Part shown: positions 53,088 to 63,626 of the stretch, piece after piece | How the letters are laid out: the number at the start of each line of letters is the position of its first letter | How positions within the stretch are numbered: the stretch's first letter is position 1 | Source of the DNA: Aspergillus flavus | Taxonomy: Eukaryota; Ascomycota; Eurotiomycetes; Eurotiales; Aspergillaceae | Direction: 5' to 3' | NCBI RefSeq assembly: GCF_009017415.1 | Contig: NC_092409.1 | Location: 558,001-622,000 of the forward strand | DNA length: 64,000 nt | Notes under the pieces: model-generated | Databases searched by the model: none | What the model was told of the DNA's origin: nothing | The model's input: only the letters and a program-made list of their open reading frames with translations | Translations under genes and position numbers: made by a program

Positions 53088-54792
53088 TCATAAAACAAAT
53101 AGGTGTTTCTCTCGAACCCTTGCTCCGTACGTGAAAAACACAAGTGGAAGCGGAAGCATGGCGATAGCTATAAAGGCCAATACCGTGTTACCCCATCCTA
53201 AGCCAAGGGCGCTGTACATTGAGGGCCCAGATAGAGGTAGCACCGCTCCCAGCAGTGACTGAAGGACCGTCGAAGCAGCCGCTGCAGACACTGCAGGTGT
53301 CGTAAAGGCATCCACAAGATAGCCCTGGATAGCGACCTATGCCATTGACCCTCGTTAGTCCATCCAGACTGTGGTGATCATGGAACAAAGCTTACAAATG
53401 AAGCCACGACCCCAATGCCAATCCAACCAGTTCCGATGATAGGCATTATCCAATGTTCCTTTTTCTCTGCTGCCCAGCCATACCAAAATAAGCCGATAGG
53501 CAGACCAAGACTGAGAGGTATCATTAGAGCCAGTCGAAATTCTGGCTCCCAAGGACCTTTCGTTCCACCAGCAAGGCGCTTGGATACGACATCTGAGAAA
53601 CGACCCATTGCAAGAAGTCCAATGGTGGAGCCAGCACCCAACCCGATGTAAGTCAGCCCGACAAACTTGGCTGTAAAGTTGTACTGATTTCCGTAAACTT
53701 GCGACATGGTCGTGAACAGTAGATAGAGGAAGCCATAAACCACAGCGACATATAACGACAACGCTGATATAATGGGAGAAAACACCAGCATTTGAAGAGG
53801 GCGCATGATAGATGTTGTAAAAAGGCCAGAAGGGGTTATGTCAGTATGGAGGGTGGAACGTTTATTGGAATGTCCAGTCTCGCGAATCAGGCGCTTTCCC
53901 TTGCGAGATAAGAGGATTGGGGCTCATGTTTCACGGAGGAATATAAATGAGAATCCTGCAGATACCACTCTGGAACGCAGTCTGTTACGCCGTTTCCCCT
54001 CTATCGTGGATAGGAAGGACGGTACCAGAGTCGCAATCACCCAGAAAGCCCACCGCCATGACGCGTTTTCCGTCAGGAACCCGCCACAAACACTGGGACA
54101 CAATGAATCTGTTAGCTACCGCACCCCAACATATTGAGACTAGCGCAGGATATAGGGCTGTGCAACGTACGTTCCAACCACAGAGCCGACAACAGGACCG
54201 GTAGCCCACACAGCTATCGCCAGTCCACGATTCTGGGGCTCCATGATATCTGCTATGGTCCCAGCTCCGAGTGCCAAGGGTGCACTGCCAGCTGACCCAG
54301 CCAGAAAACGGAAACCTATTAAAGATGACATGCTGGGAGCAAGAGCGCAAGCTATGTTAGATAAAGTGAAGAGTATATTGCTTCCATGGTAGACCGGCAG
54401 TCGACCATAAAGCTCAGAAAGGGGCGCCACGATCAGGGTCCGAAAGCAAAGCCTAAAAGATACACAGAAACCACAAAGGATGAGAGAGGCTTGCTCGTCG
54501 AATGGAACTGCTCCATCACTTGTGTGACGCCAGGCGCAAACATGACTGATCCCAATGGACTACAGCCTACTGTCAGTTCGTATACCAGACGACCAGCGAT
54601 CGATTATTCCAAGACTTACGTCAGAAAGTTGAAAATCGACACGCATGCAACATTTAGAACCTTCTTTGGTGTCCCCCAGTACAACGGATTTGCATCCTCC
54701 TCAGGGCCATCCCAGTCCAGAATGTCGTACGGCTCAGAGCCAGCCCACGGCTCATCATGAGACATTCGTCGGAGTTCGCACGCAGAAGCCAT
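53088..54792 (-). pseudogene. MFS efflux transporter (DHA1-type), broken
   Basis: Minus-strand pieces form one DHA1 pump: DWDGPEEDANPLYW (54770-54600), PLGSVMFAPGVTQVMEQF, PLSELYGRLPVYHGSN (the D-x4-G-R-type loop), VWATGPVVGSVVGTYVA (motif C of antiporters), ENASWRWAFWVIA, FTTSIMRPLQMLVFSPI and the TM7-12 stretch to TGA-free end at 53088. A one-base loss in a C-run near 54437 (FGP|LIVAPL) shifts the frame. An in-frame TGA at 53924-53926 follows FLRET, where Tyr is usual (FLRETYAP). An insertion separates the TM4 and TM6 regions. It is divergent from the intact MFS gene at 55526 and both lie between two transposons. Confidence 0.8.
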
Positions 54793-55525
54793 TTGGGGGG
54801 AGGCGAATCGGCCTTGGTTTGCCTGAGCTAACGTCAAGGGCGCAGGTTCGACTGAGATTGTAATAGATGTAAGTTCCCTGAGCACTTTAGCGGAGGGGAA
54901 ACTGAAATTATATGAATCATGAGGAATTCCGTATTGGAATGGAAAACATGGACATGCAGCGGGCGCGACTTAACGTCTAATATTATGCCAGGGTATCTGT
55001 TCCCTGGTATTCCTCTGCCCCTGCCCCTTCCGCCGGCCGCAGGCGGTCTTCCGGAGCTGCCGTACCTCAACCTAGCATTGTTGCTTCACGAGGTACCGAG
55101 GGCATCTCTAGAAAAGATTTGTGGGAGTGGAGAAATGCAGCGGATCATTTCCGGCCGGATGTATACGCTTGTGCCGCGTTCCACAGGGCCTGCCAAAATC
55201 CGCCAGCGGATCGAAGGTTAGGCAATACCCGGTACTCTCGGCTTTCCGAAGTATTCCACACATCTTCCGACTCCCAAGAATTTCCTTGATTCCGATGTAT
55301 TTTCACCGGCGATTGTCTAGCGTAACCCACTTAATTTCAAACCTAATGATTTTCATGTAAAACTTTGTTCGCCTTGAGTTTGGGTTACCCTGGGAACCAA
55401 GATGGCCTCGAACGGGCGTTACTTGGGTCCCTTTCTTTTTAAAAATGTTGTCTTGTTCCCAAGCCTACCCGGAGCCCTGACACAAACTTTCGTATTGTAT
55501 AGGCCCGCTGTCGGCAATTTTGACC
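54793..55525. promoter_or_regulatory. Divergent MFS-MFS intergenic region
   Basis: 733 bp between the two divergent MFS starts. Contains an AGG-rich stretch and no supported gene. Frames at 54919-55221 are without motif. Confidence 0.4.
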
Positions 55526-57371
55526 ATGAGGGAACTGGTAAGAGACACAGCGTTTGGGAAGATCGTTCGACTCTTGAGCGGTCATCGGCTACTGCTCTAC
55601 CCTGAGGAACAGGATCCATCTTTCATCCAGGAGATGGTTGCTACCGCCGCAGAAGTAGGGGTGGCACTTCCTGAACTGGTTCGCAATGAAAGCATCGTTG
55701 AGCCAAATGGGTTAGAGACTATCATGTCTCAGGCATCCTACCGGTCACGCCAAGGGTCCTGGCCCATGCCTGCCCCTCGGGACGAGAAGGCTATTATTGT
55801 AAGCTGGAGAACAGTTGATAGTGAGGTATGTAACGTACAGCGGACTGTATACCCTTTTTGCTGACGAGCTATCGCCTGGTAGAATCCACAGAACTGGAGC
55901 TTCGCCAAGAAGCTTCTCGTAAGTTCTCTGGTATGGGTATTGACCTTTGCAATATACATCGGCTCAGCCATCTATTCCCCAGGTATACCGGGGGCAGCGA
56001 AACAATTTGGAGTGAGCAATGTCGCCGCAATTTTGGGTCTCACATTGTTCGTGCTAGGTTATGGAGTCGGTTAGTTTTGGATATTCCGCTTACTGGTTGC
56101 CCCATAACTGACGTTTGGCGAACTCTCAGGTCCAATGATTTGGTCCCCTCTGTCCGAACTTCCCATGGTCGGAAGGAGTCCAGTTTACGTGCTTACGCTC
56201 TTCGCGTTCGTGGGTTTGAATTTCGCCGTCGTGTACTCGGAAAACTTTGGAATGTTCCTAGCCTTTCGATTCCTAACTGGGTTCATCGGCTCGCCAGCCC
56301 TCGCGACGGGAGGTGCATCGATGGCTGACATCTGGAGCCCCAGGGCACGCGATTATATGATTGTCATATGGGGAACATTCGCTATCGCTGCACCTGTTCT
56401 TGGGCCGATGGTGGGCGGGTTTGCATCATCCGCACAGGACTGGACGTGGACTATCTGGCAGCTTATCTGGGTATCTGGCTTCGCTGCTGTCTTGTTATTC
56501 TTCCTCTTGCCAGAGACATATGGTCCAAACATTCTCTATCGACGGGCACGACGGATACGCCACTTGAGCCAAAACTCGGACTTTTGCTCTGAGGCGGAGC
56601 TCGAGCTACGCCAAATTCCACCTACGGTATGCCATTGGCGCGACTCCCTTTCCTGGACCAGCCCTCACAAATTCTTAGGATATTCTGTTTGAAGCACTGG
56701 TTCGTCCTTTCCAATTGTGTTTCCTGGAGCCAATCGTCCTCGTCATGAACGTGTACATTTCGCTCGTTTATGGCATACTCTACATATGGTTTGAGGCCTT
56801 TCCTATCGTCTTTGAAGAGATACATGGCTTCAACCCAGGACAAAGCGGGATGTCATTCTTGGGTATCATCACCGGTACGGTCCTATTTGCCATTCCAGGA
56901 TATTTCACGTGGAAGTATTTCTATCAGTCGAAGAGGATCGGGGACGATGGCTCTATTACACCGGAATACGAGCTTCCTCCAGCGTGCGTAGGGAGCATTT
57001 GCTTGCCAGTCTCCCTCTTTTGGTTTGGGTGGACTGGGAACTTTGGATCGGTTCACTGGATAGCCCCGATTGCTGCGGCGGGTCTGTTCTCCGTCGGTGG
57101 ATGTCTAATCTTTAACCCAATATTTTGCTACCTGGCGCATGCATATCCAAGGTATGCAGCGTCGGTGCTCGCCGGAAACGATTTCATGCGTTCATCATTC
57201 GGAGCCGGATTTCCATTGTTCGCGGCTGCCATGTTCCACAACTTGGGGGTAGGTTGGGCATGTACATTGCTGGGTTGTTTGACCTGCCTTTTTGTACCTT
57301 TTCCTTTTGTCCTCTATTGGCGCGGAAGGCAGCTTCGGTTAAGTAGCAAGTTTGCGCGGCACGACATTTAA
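55526..57371 (+). CDS. MFS multidrug/polyamine-type efflux transporter (DHA1)
   Basis: Four exons (55526-55825, 55883-56069, 56130-56626, 56679-57371) give 558 aa. The N-terminus MRELVRDTAFGKIVRLLSGH followed by YPEEQDPSF matches the cytosolic leader of the Flu1/fungal mycotoxin-efflux family. The splice forms ENPQNWSFAKK, then VYIGSAIYSPGI (TM1). Twelve hydrophobic segments are present, including motif A-like (WSPLSELPMVGRSPVY) and motif C-like (APVLGPMVGGF), and TM7-12. It probably exports toxic metabolites by proton antiport at the plasma membrane. It is intact, unlike the divergent neighbour. Located between two pogo-like elements. Confidence 0.9.
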
Positions 57372-57648
57372 ACCATTCTCCTGCTCAGATATCCGTCCAA
57401 CTTCCGATCGCTTGGCTTCGGTATATAATACACCCACCTACCAGTCAATGAGACGTGGTAGAGCAAATAGAATAAATAGTCACGTTCTCTAAGCATCATA
57501 AGTCCTCGTATGCTTGAATATTAGAGTGGTGTTGGTATCTCTCTGCCCACCATCGGCACACATATATATCCCTTCAATTAAAGTTAGCGCCCAATGTTCT
57601 GGCCACCCTCCTGTGAGCCGAAAGTAGCACCATATGAACCTCTCATTA

Positions 57649-59514
57649 GCCGTCTCTAGTGAGCAGACCCACCCCACCTGCGGGGGGTTCGGTCTGCTTC
57701 ACCTCAACGATAATTTTCACCTCAATGATAAAATTGAAGCTATATAATCTATCGTACAACCGCACCTTGCAAATCAAACCAAAAGATCTAATTATGTCCA
57801 TCGCTTTCCATCTTACTACCTGCTTGATTAGGTAGGATTTCCATATCTGCTTGGGTGGTCGAGATATTGCGATTTTTCGATCGCTGCTTCTTCAACCGCC
57901 GAAGCTCTTGACGTCTTTCCTCTTCGCTCCGATATTGAATAATATGGCGATTATCATCTTCCACATCTAATGGACCGCTTTCTCAAAGCCTTTTTAATGA
58001 TTTCCTACCGGATTGAGGCGTTCGATGTTGCATGAATATCTGAAAATCATCTCGCAATTGGCCGGCTAGTTCCTGCGTCTGCGCTGCGCTCCTAAAGACG
58101 CGATCAAGCCGTCGTATACAGCTTTGATCAAGCTTTGGATTATTATCAATATAATCCTGCGCTTTTCCAATGCTTCGACGAAGTCCTCGTATTGTAAAAG
58201 GAGGTGATATACTGCTAGATGGTGGCGGCGGAGTAGAAAAAATCCTGAGTTCAGGTGTAGGGGTTTTCGGCCCTATTACCTTTTCAGAATTGAGAGGATA
58301 GGAACCTCGCTTTTTAAAAGCGCTTCGAATTGTACGCGCTTTAAATGTATCCTTACGGATTGCGGGAATCTCTTTAAAAGGCACCTTTATCGTCTGTTTC
58401 CACACCTAGACTAGCAAGATAACTGTTCCGCTTTCGATAGTAGTGTTTATACACCTGGAATGGCTGGCCATTAAGCGGTTGAATCAGATGTGTAGTATGA
58501 GATGGAAAGCAGTATGGCTGCTTGCAGAACTCTATGGATTCGTACGTCAGATGGGAACCATGACCATCAAAAAGTAGTATCTTTCTGCTGAAGACGGGGT
58601 CTTGTATAGCGATCAAAATGATGAATCCAATCAAGGCCAATTGCATCGGTAGTATAACCTTTAGACGATAAAGTCACGGTAGTTGCCAGGAATGTCTAAA
58701 TCGTACCATCGCACCATATGGAAGTTGCCTTTAAAAATGAAATAAGGCGGTAAAACAAAGCCGTCCGCTGCGATACATTCTATCGCAGAGACTAGTTCTC
58801 CCATCTCCCTTGACCATCCCTTTGACGCTCTGCCTCGCACAGCCTGATTAGGTCTGGTTGTGACGACTCTTTGGGCTTTTCCTTGACCTAATTAGAAGCC
58901 AGTTTCATCGAAATTGTAGATATTCCGAGGCGGAATTTGCGATATATAAAGCTCCAAAACATCTACCGATGTTGAATTAGCCCAAGATCCTCTGCATTCA
59001 ATCCCTTTTTTTATTTTTCTTTCAGTTTCTGTTTGACTAATTTAAAGTCTTTTGGAAGGCGTTTGATAAAGCGGTAGACCCAGGCGTTCCCAACCGTACG
59101 CGTCTTATCATCTGCATTCCGACGAAGAATTTGATTCGCAGCAACCTCAATCATTGTAGGTGTAGGAGGAGAATAGAGGGAATCAAGCTGCTGAATCCAG
59201 CGTATTAGCGCTTTTTCTTACAAGTCGTCAAGCGCTTTAGTTGAGGCAGGATGTGAAGTTCGAGTTGCTCGTCCTTGAAGACGTGCCCGAAGCCGCTGGT
59301 AAACAACATTGATTGCTGGACAACGCGCTGACATTAGGCTTTCCGACGCGTTTAGCGGCTTCGCAGGCCTTAGAGATACGATTCTCAGTTCTGGAATAGG
59401 AATTCATGATGGTGGAGGTGGTAGATAGTAGGTCAAAACGACTTCAATTTTATCGTTGAGGTGAAGCAGACCAAACCCCCCGAAGGTGGGGTGGGCCTGC
59501 CTACCAGAGACGGC
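57649..59514 (-). mobile_element. Decayed pogo/Fot1-like DNA transposon, element 2 (1.87 kb)
   Basis: Inverted termini are long: GCCGTCTCT.GT..GCAG followed by CCCACCCCACCT.CGGGGGG, GGTCTGCTTCACCTCAACG and GATAA, matching over about 60 bases with few mismatches. Exact TA flanks at 57647-57648 and 59515-59516. A subterminal direct repeat (TTCACCTCAACGATAA / TTCACCTCAATGATAA) lies just inside the left end. Minus-strand fragments: ILLFDGHGSHLTYESIEF (58646-58374), a C-terminal TPPPPSSSISPPFTIRGL region (58405-57983) and weaker upstream parts to about 59400. Stops and frameshifts split the transposase. It is the same family and orientation as element 1, but not a close copy. Confidence 0.87.
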
Positions 59515-59768
59515 TACAAGGTAATGTCTCCAGGATGTATATAGCTAGCGTGGTTGAAGTGAAATAGTATGTTCTTTCTGTCTATCATTCTAGGAGAAGC
59601 ACCTCAGTTCTGCCACATCTTCGAATATGTTTACACATGCAACGGTGCCGCCACATCATGCTTGCACTGCCCCTTTAAGTTTGTTGTGTGGGTCATAGCG
59701 CCGCCTCAAAGCCTGCAACGGAGCGAAGTGACGCCCCCATATCTGTATGGAGTAAGCGATTCATAAAC

Positions 59769-61334
59769 TCATCGGAGATGGCTGGGCAATACCTTTTTGG
59801 CGTCATGGAAGTCCTCAAAGCCATTTGGTAGGTAGCAGTATTCCGCATCCTCTCCCAGAACTTTCGAAGCCGCCTTCATGGCGAGTTCCCGTGCAAGGGT
59901 TTCTTCGTAAGGCCCGGACCCGGCAGGACACCCAGTTCCAAGGAGCAGGATATGCTTTCCGCCTGCGGGCCTTGCCCAAGCACAGTTTGATGATGAACCC
60001 ACTGGTTCTCGCTTAGTAGACATAAGAGTTAATTATACTCTCGTGTCATAGACAGCATCTACAGTTACCACTTACCGAACTTAGTAACTCGAAAATCAGG
60101 TAGGTGCAATCTGCCAGCGATTCGTCAAGTTGTTGGATTTCATCGGACCACCGGATAGCTCTGATAATTGTCTTCTTTGAGATTTCCGGTAGAAGCAGCG
60201 GCGCCCAGAACTGTTTCATGGAGCCCTTGACAATATGCGCTTTATCTGCACCAAGAATGAGTTCCAGCTATCACATGACGGGTCCTCAACCTCACCTTGC
60301 AGATTAGCTACACCTTCAAGGCATGTAACCTGAGTTTGGTCGATAGCTCCTGGGATATCTAGTGCCCACTGAAAGCTGGCACGTCCATGCACTTCCCCAT
60401 GTGCGTCAAATGCATGGATAACCAGCATGTCCGTGTCGGTGCCAATAGACTCAAGTAGCCGTTTCTTTACGACGTACAGGAACATTGTGATCTTTGGATC
60501 GACCGGTTTGGAGACGAAGTTGGCAATTCCACCAGCTACTTCCTCGAGTTGTTCTCTGGGAATCAGAATCGGACCCGCCCAAATCGTCTGGGGGTAGGGA
60601 AACACCCGGAGCACTACTTGCACAAGCACTATATCCTATAGATCAGTATAAACGATCCGGGGATACCAAAGTGCCATGGTCATCTACCGCCAAAGCCGCC
60701 GCCGCCGCCACGGAGGGCCCACAGTAGCTGGGGTTCTCTTGACGCCCACACAACAGAACCATCATACTTGACAACTTTCGCATCCAGCATATTTTCTGGG
60801 TCAGAGATGCAGCCAAACTCGCCAGAAAGCCATGAAAACCCGCCACTGATGACGGTACCTGCTACCCCTACACAAGGGGTACGTGCGCCCACGACTTATA
60901 CATGTCAGCTTGACGCTAGTCCAAGAAGGAGACGGGATAATTATACTTCCATAGTCCGGCGCCGCGTTCCGAAGTTTTTTATACACGTCCTCCCATGTCT
61001 GTCCTGCACCAAGTGTCGCTAATTCCGAATGCTTGTCGAAGTGGAAGTCATCAAAGGCTGACATATTAATAAGCACATCCTTAGCGGATGCGGACATGAA
61101 ACCATGTCCGTAAATCGTAAAATCCAGGTCTGTGGTGTATAGGTAGGCGACCAACTTGCTCAACGTCTCAGTCGATGCGGGCCTGACAATGAGACGGGGA
61201 TTTAGTTGCTTTTGGGATGCCCATGTTTGGGCTTTCGATAGGTAGGCTGGAGAATCCGGTGTGATTATTTCACCAGGGTGTAAAAAAGACCGTAGAGCAG
61301 ATAGATGGCCTTCATTCATGCTGGGATCAGTCAT
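59769..61334 (-). CDS. FAD-linked oxidoreductase (PCMH/berberine-bridge-type)
   Basis: Five exons (61334-60947, 60894-60688, 60628-60296, 60245-60076, 60011-59769) give 446 aa, phases consistent throughout. The FAD-binding PCMH fold is visible: LIVRPASTETLSKLVAYL, YGHGFMSASAKDVLINMSAFDD, LGAGQTWEDVYKKL, then GARTPCVGVAGTVISGGFSWLSGEFG (FAD loop), LLWALRGGGGGFG and VVLRVFPYPQ. Substrate-domain strands follow. The usual His flavinylation site in RxGGH is replaced: YGHGFM, in which the His before Gly might take the role. No signal peptide is visible, so probably intracellular. The intron-2 donor is non-canonical-looking GTAGAT. Such oxidases act in alkaloid and polyketide tailoring or sugar oxidation. 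It shares a promoter with the SDR to the right. Confidence 0.87.
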
Positions 61335-61756
61335 AGTGCAAGCTCAATGGTCGAGTTAACTTGAAGTGCACCAAGAACGCGCCGTCAAGCAGGCAAACAA
61401 TGATTATGTATTACCATATTTGTAGATGCCATGAAGTGCCGCTTACATAAACATCCTGGGGAAACCGCATGGCATTCAAGACATCTTCGTCCGGACGAAT
61501 CAAACCATTTCAGCTGTGCGAGGTTAAACTTTGCCTAATGCCGAACCCATGGGGCAAGTGGGGCTCTGATCAACCTGCTGACTTCGGGTGTCCGACTTCT
61601 TTGGGTATCGTGACGTTCTAGACGACGAAATTTCGGGGGACAAACTTTATAGCCGCGTTAGTGCCTTTCCTTATATCTGCTAGGGAGCTGGTAGAGGCCG
61701 ATTGGGTTCTGTGAGATGAACACGGATATCCAACGCTTCACTCGGTGTGGACAATC
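61335..61756. promoter_or_regulatory. Divergent promoter, FAD oxidase / SDR
   Basis: 422 bp separates the two start codons, compact enough to imply coordinated regulation. No TATA box is clear. The sequence shows no CGG-pair of the kind seen at 32171-32190. Confidence 0.5.
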
Positions 61757-62659
61757 ATGTCGAACGTCCTCGTTACGGGTAGTTCCCGTGGTCTTGGGCT
61801 GGAGCTGGTGAGGCAACTGGCTTCCGGCGAATGCCAAGGGGGTATAGTGATTGCTGCGGCTCGAAAATGTAGCCCGGAGCTGCGCGACTTGATCTCGCAC
61901 TCCCATGGCTCTGTCGTGTTCGTGCCTTTGGATCTCACCGACGAGAGGGCGATCACAAAATCGGTGACAGCTGTCCAATCCGCCCTAAAAGAGAAGAGTC
62001 TAGATGTCCTGATCAACTGTGCTGGTGTACACAGTGAAACTCAGGGGAAGCTAGTTCACATGTATGATTCTTACTCGTCGCCTTCCTGCCAGAAATTCAA
62101 CCTCATCAATCCAACAGGTGTGACCTGGACTATCACTTGTCGGTAAATGTTGTGGGCACACATAATGTTATACGACAATACCTTCCTTTCATGCGCGACA
62201 GCAAGGTAAAGAAGATTGCCAATATGTGAGTCGGGCGTCCTGGTTAATATTTCTGTTTTACTCATCACCTCTGGCAGTTCGAGCGCATATGGTTCCTTAG
62301 CGAATGCATCAGACGTTGCCTATGCTCCTTGTCCGGCGTATAAGATAAGCAAAGCGGCTTTGAATGCCTTGACCGTCCAATACGCACTATCTTATAAGGA
62401 TGATGGCTTTATTTTTCTTTCTGTGAATCCTGGGGTTCGTTGCCTTCTCGAGTTCACTAACGCGTCGACTTAGGGACTAATGCTTTTATAGTGGCTGCAG
62501 AGCGACATGGGCGGTATGAATGCGGACCTCACCCTCCCACAAGGTGCGGACGCGGTTCTTAACGTTATTCTGGCTGCCGACTGCACGGACAACGGCCGTT
62601 TCAAGAATATTCATGTGCCAGGGTGGGAAGCTTACAATGGTGAAGACGTACCTTGGTAA
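61757..62659 (+). CDS. Short-chain dehydrogenase/reductase
   Basis: Four exons (61757-62061, 62118-62225, 62278-62434, 62492-62659) give 245 aa. The glycine motif is VTGSSRGLGLELV, followed by NCAGV, then a spliced catalytic region NISSAYGS with the Tyr-Lys pair in YKISKAALN. The final exon begins WLQSDMG after the join at NPG. The tail ends NGEDVPW. The catalytic Tyr is YKISK. This resembles the first SDR in the window in fold and tail, but sequence identity is not high by eye. It probably acts on the same metabolite class as the divergent FAD oxidase. Substrate unknown; no lesion. Confidence 0.88.
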
Positions 62660-63626
62660 TGCCACTCACGAAGTGACGGCTGTCCACCTACTCAGATCGA
62701 TCCAGCAGCCCTTGGCCTTAGGGGCGACATCGAAACCTCCGTCCATTTCCACAATGAGCAGCGATCAAGCACTCGTCTTGGAACGGTAGATTAGCCCTTC
62801 ACCTTGCCTGTAAATTGGCTATTAATTGAACTGCTCCAAATAATACACCCAGTTCTTATGTTACTTTAGGTGGTGGCAACCCGAAAACGTATTATTCGCA
62901 GAGCCCACTGCGCGAAAATCTGGTATATTCCACGGGAGATGTATCTCTAAGCCTCTTCCCCAAGAACGATGGACGTATATAGTAGAGTATTATACTAGCC
63001 TAGCCATATGACATGTGCATCTTGGACCATTGTATACGTATGACGTCCAGTGAGACTATTTTACCACTTCTGTTTAGGCATTCAATGGAGGGGCTGCCAA
63101 AGAATACGAAGGCTAGTAGAGAGGTCGAAAGCTCTTTCCGTATCTCACCAAGGAGACTTTTTTCTCAACCCCTCATGACGGAGAGTGTATGTATTATTCG
63201 GCGAATAGAGGTGATACTGTTTTAGGATTCAATACCAATGGCAGGACGAGCTCCTATTTGGAATTTAAGGTACGAACAATGGACTTGGTTGTGGAAGATG
63301 AACTGTGCCTTCGCGTCACTCTGTCTGCACATGGAGTTGAGTTCGAGGGATGATAGTACCCGCCGCCCTCAACGGATGATAATGTACTGAGGTATGCCGC
63401 CTGCGAATTGGTTGGCATGCGCGCGACTTGGGAAAGTGCTCAGTAAGTTAATTATTCAGCACACTGTCGATGAGTCATCAAAAAGACAGCAGAGAGAATG
63501 GCGTCCTGCACTCACATACGTGTTATCATCGCAGGATTGGTTGACGTGGCGTCATATGCGCTCCCACCTCCCTGCTCCTAACCCATCTGTTCCTTAGATC
63601 CATCACAAACAGAACCCGATTAAGCC
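62660..63626. other. Intergenic, no gene seen
   Basis: 967 bp of sequence between the SDR and the last regulator. Frames at 63013-63225 and 63394-63597 show no motif; the end is the regulator promoter. Confidence 0.4.

Noticed and set aside
50956..59514. Calling 50956-59514 a single composite transposon
   Set aside because: The two elements have clearly different TIR sequences and only one has two exact TA flanks, so joint mobility is unproven and kept as a hypothesis.
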